The position numbers were made by a program, and so were the translations under genes. This document shows, in pieces, positions 28,087 to 36,413 of a stretch of 48,631 bases of DNA; positions within the stretch are counted from its first letter, which is position 1; every line of letters begins with the position of its first letter. Under the pieces are notes generated by a model. It was not told where the DNA came from. It did no database searches and saw only the letters and a list, made by a program, of their open reading frames with translations. Source of the DNA: Ruegeria intermedia (GTDB lineage: Bacteria; Pseudomonadota; Alphaproteobacteria; Rhodobacterales; Rhodobacteraceae); contig NZ_FQVK01000027.1 of assembly GCF_900129345.1 (NCBI RefSeq), positions 1 to 48,631 of the forward strand, written 5' to 3'.

Positions 28087-29619
28087 TCAGACCGGCTCGC
28101 CCGCGTCCAGCCGGGCAAGGAACGCCTCGGCCTCGGCCAGCACCCGCGCGCGGACGGCACCGTCGCGCCCGTCCCAGCCGCGGTATATCTGCGCCATGCG
28201 CGGGTTCGCGGCGAAGCGGTCGCGGTGGCGGTCGAGAAAGTGCCAGTAGAGCAGGTTGAAGGGGCAGGCATTCGGGCCGGTCCGTGCCGTCACGTCATAG
28301 GCGCAACCGCGGCAGTAGTCCGACATCCGGTTTATGTAGGCGCCCGAGGAGACATAGGGCTTTGACGCCACCATCCCGCCATCGGCGAACTGGCTCATGC
28401 CCAGCGTGTTGGGCGCCTCGACCCATTCGACGGCATCGGCATAGACCGAGAGATACCACCGATGCACCTCCGCCGGATCGACCCCGGAGAGCAGCGCGAA
28501 ATTGCCGGTGACCATCAGCCGCTGGATGTGATGGGCATAGGCGCGCCGGCGGGTCTGGCCGACTACCTCGGCCATGCAGCGCATCCGCGTGGGCGCGCCC
28601 CAGTAGAGGGCGGGCAGCTTGCGGCGATGGCCCAGCGCGTTGCGGCGCATGTAGTCCGGTCCTTCCAGGGACCAGACCCCGCGGATGAACTCGCGCCAGC
28701 CGAGGATCTGCCGGATGAAGCCCTCGACCGCGTTGAGCGGCGCCCGGCCCGCGCGCCATTCGGCCTCGGCCGCGCGGCAGACCTCGAGCGGGGAGAGAAG
28801 GCCGAGGTTCAGCGCGGGCGACAGCAGCGAGTGGAACATCACCGGCACCCCCGTCACCATGGCATCCTGAAAGTCGCCGAAGCATGGGAGGGCGCGGCGC
28901 AGGAAATGGGCCAGAAGAGTCAGCGCCTCGTCGCGGTCGGTGGGCCAGCCGAAGGGCTCGAGTTCCCCGAAATGCGCGCCGAAGCGGTCGGCGACGATAT
29001 CGAGCACCTCGCGCACCGTCCGGTCGGGGGCAAAGACGGGCGGGTCGGGAAAGCCGAGGCCCGCCTTCGGCGGCTTGCGGTTCTCGGCGTCGAAATTCCA
29101 CCGCCCGCCGGCGGGGGCGTCGCCCTCCATCAACAGCCCCGTCCTGCGGCGCATCTCGCGGTAGAACCATTCCATCCGCAGCGTCTTGCGCCCCTTGGCC
29201 CAGGCCGCGAAGTCGCGCGCCGAACAGAGGAAGCGGTCATCCTCCAGAATGCGCAGCCTCAGCGGCACCGCCTCGAGCGCCGCGCGCAGCCGCCAGTCGC
29301 CGGGCGCGGTGGCGATCGCCTCGAAGGCGCCGGTCTCTTCGGCGCGGCGCAACAGCTCGGCCGGGATCGAGCCCGCGTTATCGGGATCGTCCAGACGGCT
29401 GTAGGCCACGCGCCAGCCTTTGCCGGCAAGGCGTGCGGCGAACTTGCGCATCGCGGCGAAGAAGATCGCGATCTTCTGGGGGTGATGCGGCACATGGGTG
29501 GCCTCGTCCATCACCTCGACCATCAGCACGAGGTCGCGGCCCCGGTCGGCGGCGCGCAGCGCGGCGACGGTCTCGGTCAGCTGATCTCCGAGAACGAGGA
29601 CGAGACGCGGCGCTACCAC
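28087..29619 (-). CDS. Fe-S bacterial cryptochrome/photolyase (CryB/PhrB type)
   Basis: This 510-aa photolyase-related protein starts RLVLVLGDQLTE. Cys348, Cys436, Cys439 and Cys452 (MRCMAEV, CRGCAYD, NACPFN) match the four 4Fe-4S ligands of Agrobacterium PhrB (a (6-4) photolyase) and Rhodobacter CryB. FAD and DMRL antenna are the known cofactors of that class. I chose GTG 29619, which leaves GAGG about 9 nt upstream and gives the family N-terminus. It overlaps the preceding SDR stop by 7 nt, so the two are coupled. It may repair (6-4) photoproducts and/or act as a light-dependent regulator. Confidence 0.93.
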   Translation of the reverse strand: MVAPRLVLVLGDQLTETVAALRAADRGRDLVLMVEVMDEATHVPHHPQKIAIFFAAMRKFAARLAGKGWRVAYSRLDDPDNAGSIPAELLRRAEETGAFEAIATAPGDWRLRAALEAVPLRLRILEDDRFLCSARDFAAWAKGRKTLRMEWFYREMRRRTGLLMEGDAPAGGRWNFDAENRKPPKAGLGFPDPPVFAPDRTVREVLDIVADRFGAHFGELEPFGWPTDRDEALTLLAHFLRRALPCFGDFQDAMVTGVPVMFHSLLSPALNLGLLSPLEVCRAAEAEWRAGRAPLNAVEGFIRQILGWREFIRGVWSLEGPDYMRRNALGHRRKLPALYWGAPTRMRCMAEVVGQTRRRAYAHHIQRLMVTGNFALLSGVDPAEVHRWYLSVYADAVEWVEAPNTLGMSQFADGGMVASKPYVSSGAYINRMSDYCRGCAYDVTARTGPNACPFNLLYWHFLDRHRDRFAANPRMAQIYRGWDGRDGAVRARVLAEAEAFLARLDAGEPV

Positions 29620-30278
29620 GGCACGACCTCGCCCCGGCAATCGAAAAAGCCGCCCGACTGCGCGGGGGTGACGCCGTCCATGACCTCGGCGAGGCGGCGC
29701 GCGGCTTCGGCCGGGTCGAGCTTTTCGTGCCCGCGATAGGCGGCGGTGAAGGGCGTGTCCACGGTGCCCGGATGCAGCGCCACCAGCGCCGCTTTCGCAT
29801 GCCTTCGGGCAAGCTCAATGGCGGCGGTATGCACGATCTGGTTGGCGGCCGCCTTCGAGGCGCGGTATGAGAACCAGCCGCCCAGCCGGTTGTCGCCGAT
29901 CGAGCCCACCCGCGCCGTCAGCACCGCCGCAACGGCTGGCGCCTCGCGGGGCAGAAGCCGCGGCAGGTGCCGCAGGATCAGCGCCGGGCCGATGGCGTTG
30001 ACGGCCATCACCTCAGCCATGGCTTTGGCGTCGATCTCGGCCAGGCTCTTCTCGGGCCGCCGGCCTGCCGGCGCAAGGATGCCAATGGCCACGACGACGC
30101 GCGCGAAGGGCCCCTCGACCCCGCCCAGCACGCGCTCGACCGATGCCGGGTCGGTTACATCGAGCCCGTCGGCCCGCCGCGACAGGCCGGTGACGGCATG
30201 GCCCCGTCGCGTGAATTCCTCGGCGAGGGCGTCACCGATGCCGCCCGAAGCCCCGATGACGAGGGCGCGGTCGCTCAT
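29613..30278 (-). CDS. Short-chain dehydrogenase (CsgA-like)
   Basis: This 221-aa SDR has an N-terminal ALVIGASGGIGDALAEEF, an active-site Ser region LTARVGSIGDN, and WFSYRASKAAANQIVHT with Tyr-x-x-x-Lys; it ends VTPAQSGGFFDCRGEVVPW, the usual tail of this SDR type. ATG 30278 is preceded by a purine-rich GAGACAGAGA. SDRs of this type often accompany FeS-BCP photolyase genes, as here, where the 7-nt overlap couples them. Substrate unknown. Confidence 0.9.
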   Translation of the reverse strand: MSDRALVIGASGGIGDALAEEFTRRGHAVTGLSRRADGLDVTDPASVERVLGGVEGPFARVVVAIGILAPAGRRPEKSLAEIDAKAMAEVMAVNAIGPALILRHLPRLLPREAPAVAAVLTARVGSIGDNRLGGWFSYRASKAAANQIVHTAAIELARRHAKAALVALHPGTVDTPFTAAYRGHEKLDPAEAARRLAEVMDGVTPAQSGGFFDCRGEVVPW

Positions 30279-30400
30279 GTCTCTGTCTCGCTTGGCAGTT
30301 CCCCGTTTCGGTCCTGTCGGGCATGATGGCGCGCCTGCCAACAGCTCATCGAGCAAGGGCGTACCTCGCCCAGCACCGGCGGCCATGCGTGCCCCCGCCT

Positions 30401-30568
30401 GAATGCAAATTGGCGGCCCGAGGCATCCTCGAGCCGCCAGAGCGCCGGCTCCACGATGTGGAGCGGCAGGACCGGCCCATGCTGGATGGCGCGCGAAAGC
30501 GGGGAGTTGTCACTTGCGCGAAGGTCGCGCTTGAAGCACACGACCTGCAGGGAGGTTCGCCCGGCCAT
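30401..30568 (-). pseudogene. Photolyase/cryptochrome N-terminal remnant
   Basis: The first 56 codons read as the start of a photolyase antenna domain: VVCFKRDLRASDNSPLSRAI, then HIVEPALWRLEDASGRQFAF. The similarity ends there. The frame continues about 40 codons without recognisable photolyase sequence and stops at 30275, and no FAD domain follows. It looks like the stump of a third photolyase-family gene, 3 nt from the SDR. A short functional peptide is unlikely. Confidence 0.65.
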
Positions 30569-30590
30569 GGGACCGGAACCGTTCCGACCG

Positions 30591-31124
30591 TCACTCGGCG
30601 GGCAGGATCACCGTGTCGATCACGTGGATCACGCCGTTCGAGGTTTCGATGTCGGCCTGAACGATATTGGCGTCATTCACCTTGGCGCCGCCCATCAGCG
30701 AGAACTTCACCTCCTGACCCTGAACGGTCTTGGCCATCATGCCGTCCTTGAGGTCGGAGGACATCACCTTGCCCGGCACCACATGGTAGGTGAGGATGGC
30801 GGTAAGCTTGCCCTTGTTCTCGGGCTTGAGCAGCTCTTCCACCGTGCCGGCGGGGAGTTTGGCGAAGGCCTCGTCGGTGGGCGCGAACACGGTGAAGGGG
30901 CCCTCGCCCTTGAGCGTCTCGACAAGGCCCGCGGCCTGCACCGCGGCCACGAGCGTGTTGAAGCTGCCGGCCTCGACGGCGGTATCGACGATGTCCTTCT
31001 TCATGTGGGCGCCGGCGAGCGCCGGAACGGGCGCGAGCGCAAGCGTCGCCGCGGTGGCGAAGGCCATGGTGGCAGCGGCCATCGAGAGCGCGGCGCTGGT
31101 GGCCAGTTGGGTCATGCGGAACAT
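30591..31124 (-). CDS. Exported fasciclin-domain protein
   Basis: This 177-aa protein has a signal peptide (about residues 1-38, cleavage near ALAGA) followed by a single FAS1 domain: [36 protein letters not shown] (H1 motif), [15 protein letters not shown] and [15 protein letters not shown] (H2 motif). FAS1 proteins are envelope or adhesion proteins. Good ribosome-binding site (GAGGAGG) before ATG 31124. It is separate from its ABC neighbour by 89 nt; no RpoE-type promoter was seen upstream. Confidence 0.95.
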   Translation of the reverse strand: MFRMTQLATSAALSMAAATMAFATAATLALAPVPALAGAHMKKDIVDTAVEAGSFNTLVAAVQAAGLVETLKGEGPFTVFAPTDEAFAKLPAGTVEELLKPENKGKLTAILTYHVVPGKVMSSDLKDGMMAKTVQGQEVKFSLMGGAKVNDANIVQADIETSNGVIHVIDTVILPAE

Positions 31125-31213
31125 GGAAGTCCTCCTCTGGGGTTGGTTGTGCTGAAGATACGGCTCGCGCCGGCGCGCGGTTCACTCTTCGCCAAAGATT
31201 CGCGCGAACAATC

Positions 31214-31912
31214 TCAGCGGGCGGCGCGCTTGTCCGCCGCGATCACCCCGTCGCTGATCACGACGCGGCGGCTGCAGCGCGCGGCGATCTCTTCGTCATG
31301 GGTCGAGATCAGGAAGCTGGTGCCGCTCTCCCGGTTGATGCGCGCCAGCAGATCCATCACCTGCATGGCGTTCTGGCGGTCGAGGTTGCCGGTCGGCTCG
31401 TCGGCGAGGATGAGTTCGGGGCCGTTCATCAGCGCCCGCGCGATCGCCACCCGCTGCTTCTGCCCGCCCGAAAGCTGCGTGGCGCGAAAATCCGCCCGCT
31501 CGCTCAACCCGACCTGCGCGAGAAGCGCCGCCGCGCGCGCCCGCGCCTGCGCCCGCTCGCGCCCCGCGCGCACGGCGGAGGGGAACATCACGTTCTCGAG
31601 CGCGGTGAAGTCGGGCAGCAGGTGGTGGAACTGGAAGACGAAGCCGATATGGCGGTTGCGAAACTCGGTCAGGGTGTCGTCGTCGGCGCGGGTAAGGTCC
31701 TCGCCCAGCATCGTCACCTGCCCCGACGTGGGCCGCGCCAGCGTGCCGAGAATGTTGAGAAGCGTGCTTTTCCCCGAGCCCGACGCCCCGATCAGCGCCA
31801 CCATCTCGCCCCGGTCGATGGCAAGGCTCACGCCCTTGAGCACATGCGTGGCCGTGGCCCCCTCGCCATAGACCTTGTGCACTTCGCGCACTTCGAGAAC
31901 CGGCGCGCTCAT
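31214..31912 (-). CDS. ABC transporter ATPase (LolD/MacB type)
   Basis: This 232-aa ATP-binding subunit has Walker A GASGSGKSTL, Q-loop FVFQFHHLLPDF, signature LSGGQKQRVAIARAL, Walker B LILADEPTGNLD and switch His in STHDEEIA. It powers the FtsX-type permease encoded just upstream (4-nt overlap). The set ATPase, permease and membrane-fusion protein resembles MacAB/DevBCA-type exporters rather than the lipoprotein-sorting LolCDE. Substrate unknown. Confidence 0.93.
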   Translation of the reverse strand: MSAPVLEVREVHKVYGEGATATHVLKGVSLAIDRGEMVALIGASGSGKSTLLNILGTLARPTSGQVTMLGEDLTRADDDTLTEFRNRHIGFVFQFHHLLPDFTALENVMFPSAVRAGRERAQARARAAALLAQVGLSERADFRATQLSGGQKQRVAIARALMNGPELILADEPTGNLDRQNAMQVMDLLARINRESGTSFLISTHDEEIAARCSRRVVISDGVIAADKRAAR

Positions 31913-33117
31913 TGCTGGATCGCCTCGACCGGATCGAGCCGGGCCGCCGCGCGCGCGGGCAGGAGCGCGGCAAGCGTTGCCCCGAGCGTGGTGAGCCATA
32001 TGGCGAGCCCGATCGAGCCCTGTCCGAGATCGACCGGCAGCTGGCCGGGCTGCACCTCCTCGATCGGGGGGAAGGGCGACAGGGCCGCCACAGCCAGGAG
32101 CGCGCCCGCCAGCCCGCCCGCCAGCCCGATCAGCGCGCCCTCCAGCACGAAAACATAGAGGATGAAGCGCCGGGTGGCGCCGAAGGCCCGCATGATGCCG
32201 ATCTCGCCGCGCCGGCGGAAGGTGGTCAGCATCAGCGCCGAGGCGATGCCGATGACCACGGTGATCATGGCAAATACCTTGAGGATCAGCCCGGTGTTGC
32301 CCTGCGCGCGCAGCGCCTCGAAAAGCTGGGCGCTTGTCTCGGTCCAGGGCGTCACGTCGAGCCCGGTGGCGGCGGCAATGCGCGCGGCCACCGCGGGCGC
32401 GGCATAGAGGTCGTCGAGCTTCAGCTCGATCGCCGAGACACGGCCCGGCCGCTCCAGCACCGCCTGTGCGGCGCTCATGGGCACGAAGGCGGCCGCCTCG
32501 TCGAGCTGGCCGAGGCCGAGGCGGTAGATGCCGCTCACCGTCAGCGTCACGCTGTTGCCGTTGTCGGCGCGGAAGGTGACGGCCCGGCCCACGGACAATC
32601 CAAGATCGCGCGCCAGCGTCTCGCCGATCAGAACCCCGCCCGCCGCCAGCGCCGCCGTGCCCGCCACCATGGACCTTTCAAAACGGATGATCGCGCTCTC
32701 GCGCCCCGGCTCCAGCCCGGTCAGCGTCACCGGCCGGGTCACCTCGCCCCGGATCAGCACGCCGCTGCCCACGAGCTTCGGCGCGATCACCCGCACGCCG
32801 GGGAAGGCTGCAAGCGTCGCCTCCCAGGCGCGCGGCGCCGCGAGCCCCAGGCTGGGGCTGGTCGAGGCCTGCCTTGCGGCGAGGATGTGGCGCCCCTGCG
32901 CAGGCACGAGGAGGGGCAGCGGCCGGTCCGGGGCTGCGACGGTGACATGGGCCTGATTCCCGAGCGTGCGGTTGACCAGAAGCTCCGCCAGCCCGCCGAT
33001 GAGCGCGCTCATGAAGATGAAGATGAACACCGCCGCGGCCACGCCCGCCACCAGAAGCGCGGTCTGCCCCGGCGCGGACCCCAGATGCCGCCACGCCATC
33101 TTGGCCCCGTAGAGCAT
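31909..33117 (-). CDS. ABC transporter permease (FtsX/MacB type)
   Basis: This 402-aa inner-membrane protein has an N-terminal transmembrane helix (ALLVAGVAAAVFIFIFMS), a large periplasmic MacB_PCD domain (about 45-270, with VLIGETLARDLGLSVG), and a C-terminal FtsX domain with three helices, including GEIGIMRAFGATRRFILYVF. It is coupled to the ATPase by ATGA and lies 3 nt after the membrane-fusion gene, forming one operon. Confidence 0.92.
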   Translation of the reverse strand: MLYGAKMAWRHLGSAPGQTALLVAGVAAAVFIFIFMSALIGGLAELLVNRTLGNQAHVTVAAPDRPLPLLVPAQGRHILAARQASTSPSLGLAAPRAWEATLAAFPGVRVIAPKLVGSGVLIRGEVTRPVTLTGLEPGRESAIIRFERSMVAGTAALAAGGVLIGETLARDLGLSVGRAVTFRADNGNSVTLTVSGIYRLGLGQLDEAAAFVPMSAAQAVLERPGRVSAIELKLDDLYAAPAVAARIAAATGLDVTPWTETSAQLFEALRAQGNTGLILKVFAMITVVIGIASALMLTTFRRRGEIGIMRAFGATRRFILYVFVLEGALIGLAGGLAGALLAVAALSPFPPIEEVQPGQLPVDLGQGSIGLAIWLTTLGATLAALLPARAAARLDPVEAIQQ

Positions 33118-33120
33118 GGC

Positions 33121-34299
33121 TCAGCCCGCCCCGCCGGGGGGCGGCGCGGCGCGCACTTCCTGCCCGTCGGCCAGCCCCTCGGGGTTCAGGATGACCGTAT
33201 CGCCTGCGGCCAGCCCGCCCGTGATCTCCACCCGCTCCGCCGGCCAGTCGATGATCTCGACCGGGGTCTTCACCGCCCGCCCGTCGCGCAGCACGAAGAC
33301 CGCCGGCCCCTCGACGAGCGCCGAGCGCGGCACCGTCAGCGCCGCCGCGCTTTGTGCCACGGTGATGTTCACCACTGCCGTCAGGCCCACCTGCGCCCCC
33401 TCGGGCATGTTCTCGAAGGCGATACGAACCGGCACCGTTCCGGTGACGGCATCGGCCTCGGGCGCGATCCAGGCGACGCGCCCCTCGAGCAGCGCATCCC
33501 GCCCCGCAAGCTCGACAACCGCCCGCTGGCCGGGACGGACAGCGGCGGCGAGAGCTTCATCCACCTCGACAATGACGCGCAGCCTGTCGAGATCGGCAAG
33601 CCGCAGGAGAAGCCGGCCGGGCTGAACCGTCTCGCCCGGATCGACGGCGCGGCTCAGGACAGTGCCGGCGAAGGGCGCGCGAATGCTGTAGTCGGCCAGC
33701 GCAAGGCGCGCCTGTTCGACGGCGGCCGAAAGGCGCTCCTCCTCGGCGCGGGCCTGAGCCAGCGCCTTCTCGGCGCGGTCGCGTTCGACCTTCGGCACGA
33801 CCGCACCCAGTTCCTCGGCGCGCCGGGCGTCGTCCTCTGCCTGCTGTCGGCGCAGCATCGCGGCATCGAGGGCGGCAATCGCCTGCCGGAGTGCGGCGCG
33901 CGCCCTGCCGTCATCGAGGCTGACAAGCTCGGCGCCCTCGGCAACCCTTTGCCCCTCCTCGGCGAGGACCGCGAGGACGGTGCCCGCCACGGGGCTGGTC
34001 AGATCGGCGGAGAGCGCGCTTTCGGTTCGTCCCGAGACGATCAGCACCCGCTCGGCCGGCGCCGGCGCAAGAACCTCGACCGGAACGGCCGGCCCTCCAC
34101 CGCCGCCGCGCATGAAGGCCAACCCCGCACCGGCGAGAATAACGACAAGCGCGACAAGCCACGGCCACCGGCGCGCCCGGCGTGCGGGCGCGTCCTCGCG
34201 CGCGGGCAGCGGCACAAGCGCGGTCTCCCCCCCCGCGCCCGTGCCGGTGCTCGTGCCGGCGATGCCGGGGGCAACGGATTTCCGGGTCGGCTCGGTCAT
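33121..34299 (-). CDS. Periplasmic adaptor (HlyD/MacA-like membrane-fusion protein)
   Basis: This 392-aa protein has a cytoplasmic N-terminus, one transmembrane helix (about residues 44-62, WPWLVALVVILAGAGLAF), a biotinyl-lipoyl-like half-motif (LTSPVAGTVLAVLAEEGQRV), a coiled-coil hairpin rich in Ala/Arg/Glu (about 120-200), the second lipoyl half (IRAPFAGTVLSRAVDPGETV) and a C-terminal beta-barrel. It would bridge the ABC permease to the outer membrane. I chose ATG 34299 (MTEPTRKSV) because it precedes the basic region and helix. Confidence 0.92.
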   Translation of the reverse strand: MTEPTRKSVAPGIAGTSTGTGAGGETALVPLPAREDAPARRARRWPWLVALVVILAGAGLAFMRGGGGGPAVPVEVLAPAPAERVLIVSGRTESALSADLTSPVAGTVLAVLAEEGQRVAEGAELVSLDDGRARAALRQAIAALDAAMLRRQQAEDDARRAEELGAVVPKVERDRAEKALAQARAEEERLSAAVEQARLALADYSIRAPFAGTVLSRAVDPGETVQPGRLLLRLADLDRLRVIVEVDEALAAAVRPGQRAVVELAGRDALLEGRVAWIAPEADAVTGTVPVRIAFENMPEGAQVGLTAVVNITVAQSAAALTVPRSALVEGPAVFVLRDGRAVKTPVEIIDWPAERVEITGGLAAGDTVILNPEGLADGQEVRAAPPPGGAG

Positions 34300-34397
34300 G
34301 GCGTCCTGCCTGTTGTTGCGCTGGCCGAATGCGGCGATGGGCGCGCTCGCGGTGGTCAGGATACGGCGGGGGCGCCGTGAAGATCGGGCCACGCCGA

Positions 34398-34961
34398 TCA
34401 ATACCACCCCAGCCGGCGCACGGCCAGATCGGCCTCGTGATCGCGTCCATAGGCGACCACCGCGATGCTGCGGATCCGCTCGGGCGCGATCGGCCGGCCG
34501 AGGATCATCCCGCGCGGGCGGAAGGCGTCAAAGGGGATGCGCACGACGCGCAAGTCGGCGGCGGCCTCGAACGGCGCCTGATGGAACTGCCACGGCAGGG
34601 AGGGCCCGCGCCCGCGCAGATGGACATAGTAGGTCTGGTCGTTGCCGCGCACCTCAAGCTCGAGCCCCCGGGCCGTTGCCGGGAGAGGGCGCTCGAGCAT
34701 GAGCCGTGCCTGGATGAAACCGCCGTTTTTCTCGGTGCTGACCCGCCCGGTCAGATGCAGGAATGCCTCGCCATCCGCTCGCTCAAGCGTGGCCTTTCCC
34801 GTCGAGACCCCGCCCATTACCTGATCGGTGACGAAGGACCAGTCCGGCGACAGGCCTTCGCTGAACTCGTCCAGAGTGTTCATCCTCTCCCCCGCCGCAG
34901 CCGCCAGCGACATCACCGCGGCAAGGCAGATCCCGGCCATGCCCGCCAAGGCGCGCCTCAT
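34398..34961 (-). CDS. CIA30 family protein
   Basis: This 187-aa protein has a signal peptide (LAGMAGICLAAVMSLAAAAG) and then a galactose-binding-like CIA30 domain: WSFVTDQVMGGVSTGKATLE, GFIQARLMLERPLPATARG, DQTYYVHLRGRG and FRPRGMILGRPIAPERIRSI. CIA30 is known from complex I assembly in eukaryotes, but exported bacterial members have no proven link to complex I. ATG 34961 overlaps the DCC gene stop by 4 nt, so the pair is an operon. Confidence 0.9.
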   Translation of the reverse strand: MRRALAGMAGICLAAVMSLAAAAGERMNTLDEFSEGLSPDWSFVTDQVMGGVSTGKATLERADGEAFLHLTGRVSTEKNGGFIQARLMLERPLPATARGLELEVRGNDQTYYVHLRGRGPSLPWQFHQAPFEAAADLRVVRIPFDAFRPRGMILGRPIAPERIRSIAVVAYGRDHEADLAVRRLGWY

Positions 34962-35332
34962 GCCACGCGCCCTCGACTCAACCGAACCACCCGGGCCAAG
35001 AGCGGTCGCACCGGCAGGAACAGCCGGTAGAGCCCTTCGAGCAGTGCCAGCACTCCGGGCAGCCCGGCCACGTGGGCCAAAAATCGCCAGCCTGGCAGCT
35101 GCGCCCAGACGGTCACGAACGCCCGCGCGCCCGAGCGTAGCCGACCATCCGGCGCCAGCGCGTGGAACCGGGCCATCAAGGCCGCGCGATCAACGCCTTC
35201 AGGCAGGCGCTCCGTAGGTTTGGATACATCGACGAACTCAAGGGCGCCGCGCCGATCCCTGCGCCGGTAGTGGTCGATTTCCGCCGTGCACAGGGGGCAG
35301 CTGCCGTCATAGAACACCGTTGTCCGCCACAT
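34958..35332 (-). CDS. DCC family thiol-disulfide protein (DUF393)
   Basis: This 124-aa protein has the family signature TTVFYDGSCPLCTAEIDHY with Cys12 and Cys15 (CPLC), and the C-terminal AHVAGLPGVLALLEGLYRLF stretch. A redox role is proposed for the family. It precedes the exported CIA30 protein in a two-gene operon; both are host genes next to the phage block. Confidence 0.92.
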   Translation of the reverse strand: MWRTTVFYDGSCPLCTAEIDHYRRRDRRGALEFVDVSKPTERLPEGVDRAALMARFHALAPDGRLRSGARAFVTVWAQLPGWRFLAHVAGLPGVLALLEGLYRLFLPVRPLLARVVRLSRGRVA

Positions 35333-35668
35333 GCTGCCGACCGCCTTTCTTGTTCGTCTTTCTCCTTACGGTTCTGCCCGCAGGTTGGATCAGGTTTCGG
35401 GCAAACTCTTCACGCCCCCGTTCCACCAGCGGGCTCGGGCGAGGCATCGTTCTCACATTTTTTCTTCGGCCCATCCCTGCAATGGAAACCATCAAACCAG
35501 GGGCGCGACCTACCTTCACAAGGACTTCGCAAATCTGGGGCCCCTAAGCCTTGGGAAAGGCCGGTCGGCGCGCAGCCTCCGCGACAGGTGCCTCGTGGGC
35601 GAAGTGGCAACTCGTCCTCGGGCATGCGGACAAAGCCCTGCTCGGATCTGGGAGGTGTCATGGCGGCC
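35333..35668. other. 336-bp gene-free stretch between host and phage blocks
   Basis: No gene, tRNA, clear terminator or integrase was recognised. It should contain the promoter of the leftward DCC gene and, to the right, the 3' end of the phage DUF2793 operon. It is a candidate place for the phage attachment site, but the other phage end lies outside the window, so no repeat could be checked. Confidence 0.5.
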
Positions 35669-36403
35669 TCAGTCTGGCGGGGTGAACGCGAAGGCATGGA
35701 TGGCGATGCGCACGGCGCCGCCGGTGAAGTCGCCGCCATTGGCGGTGAGGACGATGGGCGTGTCGGCCCAGAAGGCCTCTGGCCAGATGATGCCGAGGTT
35801 GGAGGCGCCGGCGGCGGTGCCGAGGGAGCCGCCGAACTTCGCGGGGCTGCCGGCGATGCCGCAGTCGTAGCTTGTGGCGCCGGTGATGGCGCTGGTGGTG
35901 CGGGTCGAGACGCACAGCGCGATGGCGCGCGCGGGAATGACGATGCTCGAGGTAACGGTCGGGCCCGCGAGGTTCGTCAGTGTCTCCTCAGCGACGGTGA
36001 GGCGCGTCGCCGCGCCGTTCGGGCTCAGCGCGAGGGTGACGTCTGTGCTCTGCGTCACAAGCCCGAGCGCGGCCTCGAGCGTGCGCCACGCGCCGCCCGA
36101 TCTCACGAGGAGCGACCCCTCGTCCTCGATCCAGACACGCCAGCCCGTGCGTGCAGGCAGACGAACCCACGCCCCGCCAGAGAACATCGCCACGTCACCG
36201 TCCCATCCGGCCCACGCCCCGGTCGCACCGGTGGCCACGATGTAGCGATCACCTTCCGTCGGGCTCGGCGGTGGCGTTGTCAGATCCCGGTCCTTCACGG
36301 AAAGCTGCACGAGGCCATCGAGCCGGTCGAGGGCTTCGTTGTGGGTGACGTGCTTCTGGGCCTGTGCCGCCGCGATGTAGGGAAGCGCGAGGATCGGGGT
36401 CAT
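35669..36403 (-). CDS. DUF2793 phage tail-associated protein
   Basis: This 244-aa protein has the family start LALPYIAAAQAQKHVTHNEA, LDRLDGLVQL and GDRYIVATGATGAWAGWDG. The C-terminal part has repeats of Gly, Ala and Thr suited to a beta-rich fibre. DUF2793 genes lie after the gp15-like tail gene in many Rhodobacterales phages and GTA-like loci. It may form tail fibre or baseplate decoration. It is 10 nt past the gp15-like gene, and is the last gene of the phage operon. Confidence 0.9.
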   Translation of the reverse strand: MTPILALPYIAAAQAQKHVTHNEALDRLDGLVQLSVKDRDLTTPPPSPTEGDRYIVATGATGAWAGWDGDVAMFSGGAWVRLPARTGWRVWIEDEGSLLVRSGGAWRTLEAALGLVTQSTDVTLALSPNGAATRLTVAEETLTNLAGPTVTSSIVIPARAIALCVSTRTTSAITGATSYDCGIAGSPAKFGGSLGTAAGASNLGIIWPEAFWADTPIVLTANGGDFTGGAVRIAIHAFAFTPPD

Positions 36404-36413
36404 TGTCGGAGCC

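Noticed and set aside
22297..29870. Many long open frames opposite the RpoE and photolyase operons.
   Set aside because: They are antisense shadows typical of very high G+C coding DNA, have no family signatures or ribosome-binding sites, and conflict with well-recognised genes.
30604..30640. TGATCC on the minus strand near 30610 as a further RpoE promoter.
   Set aside because: It lies at the end of the fasciclin gene and has no TAAGA-like -10 at the right spacing.
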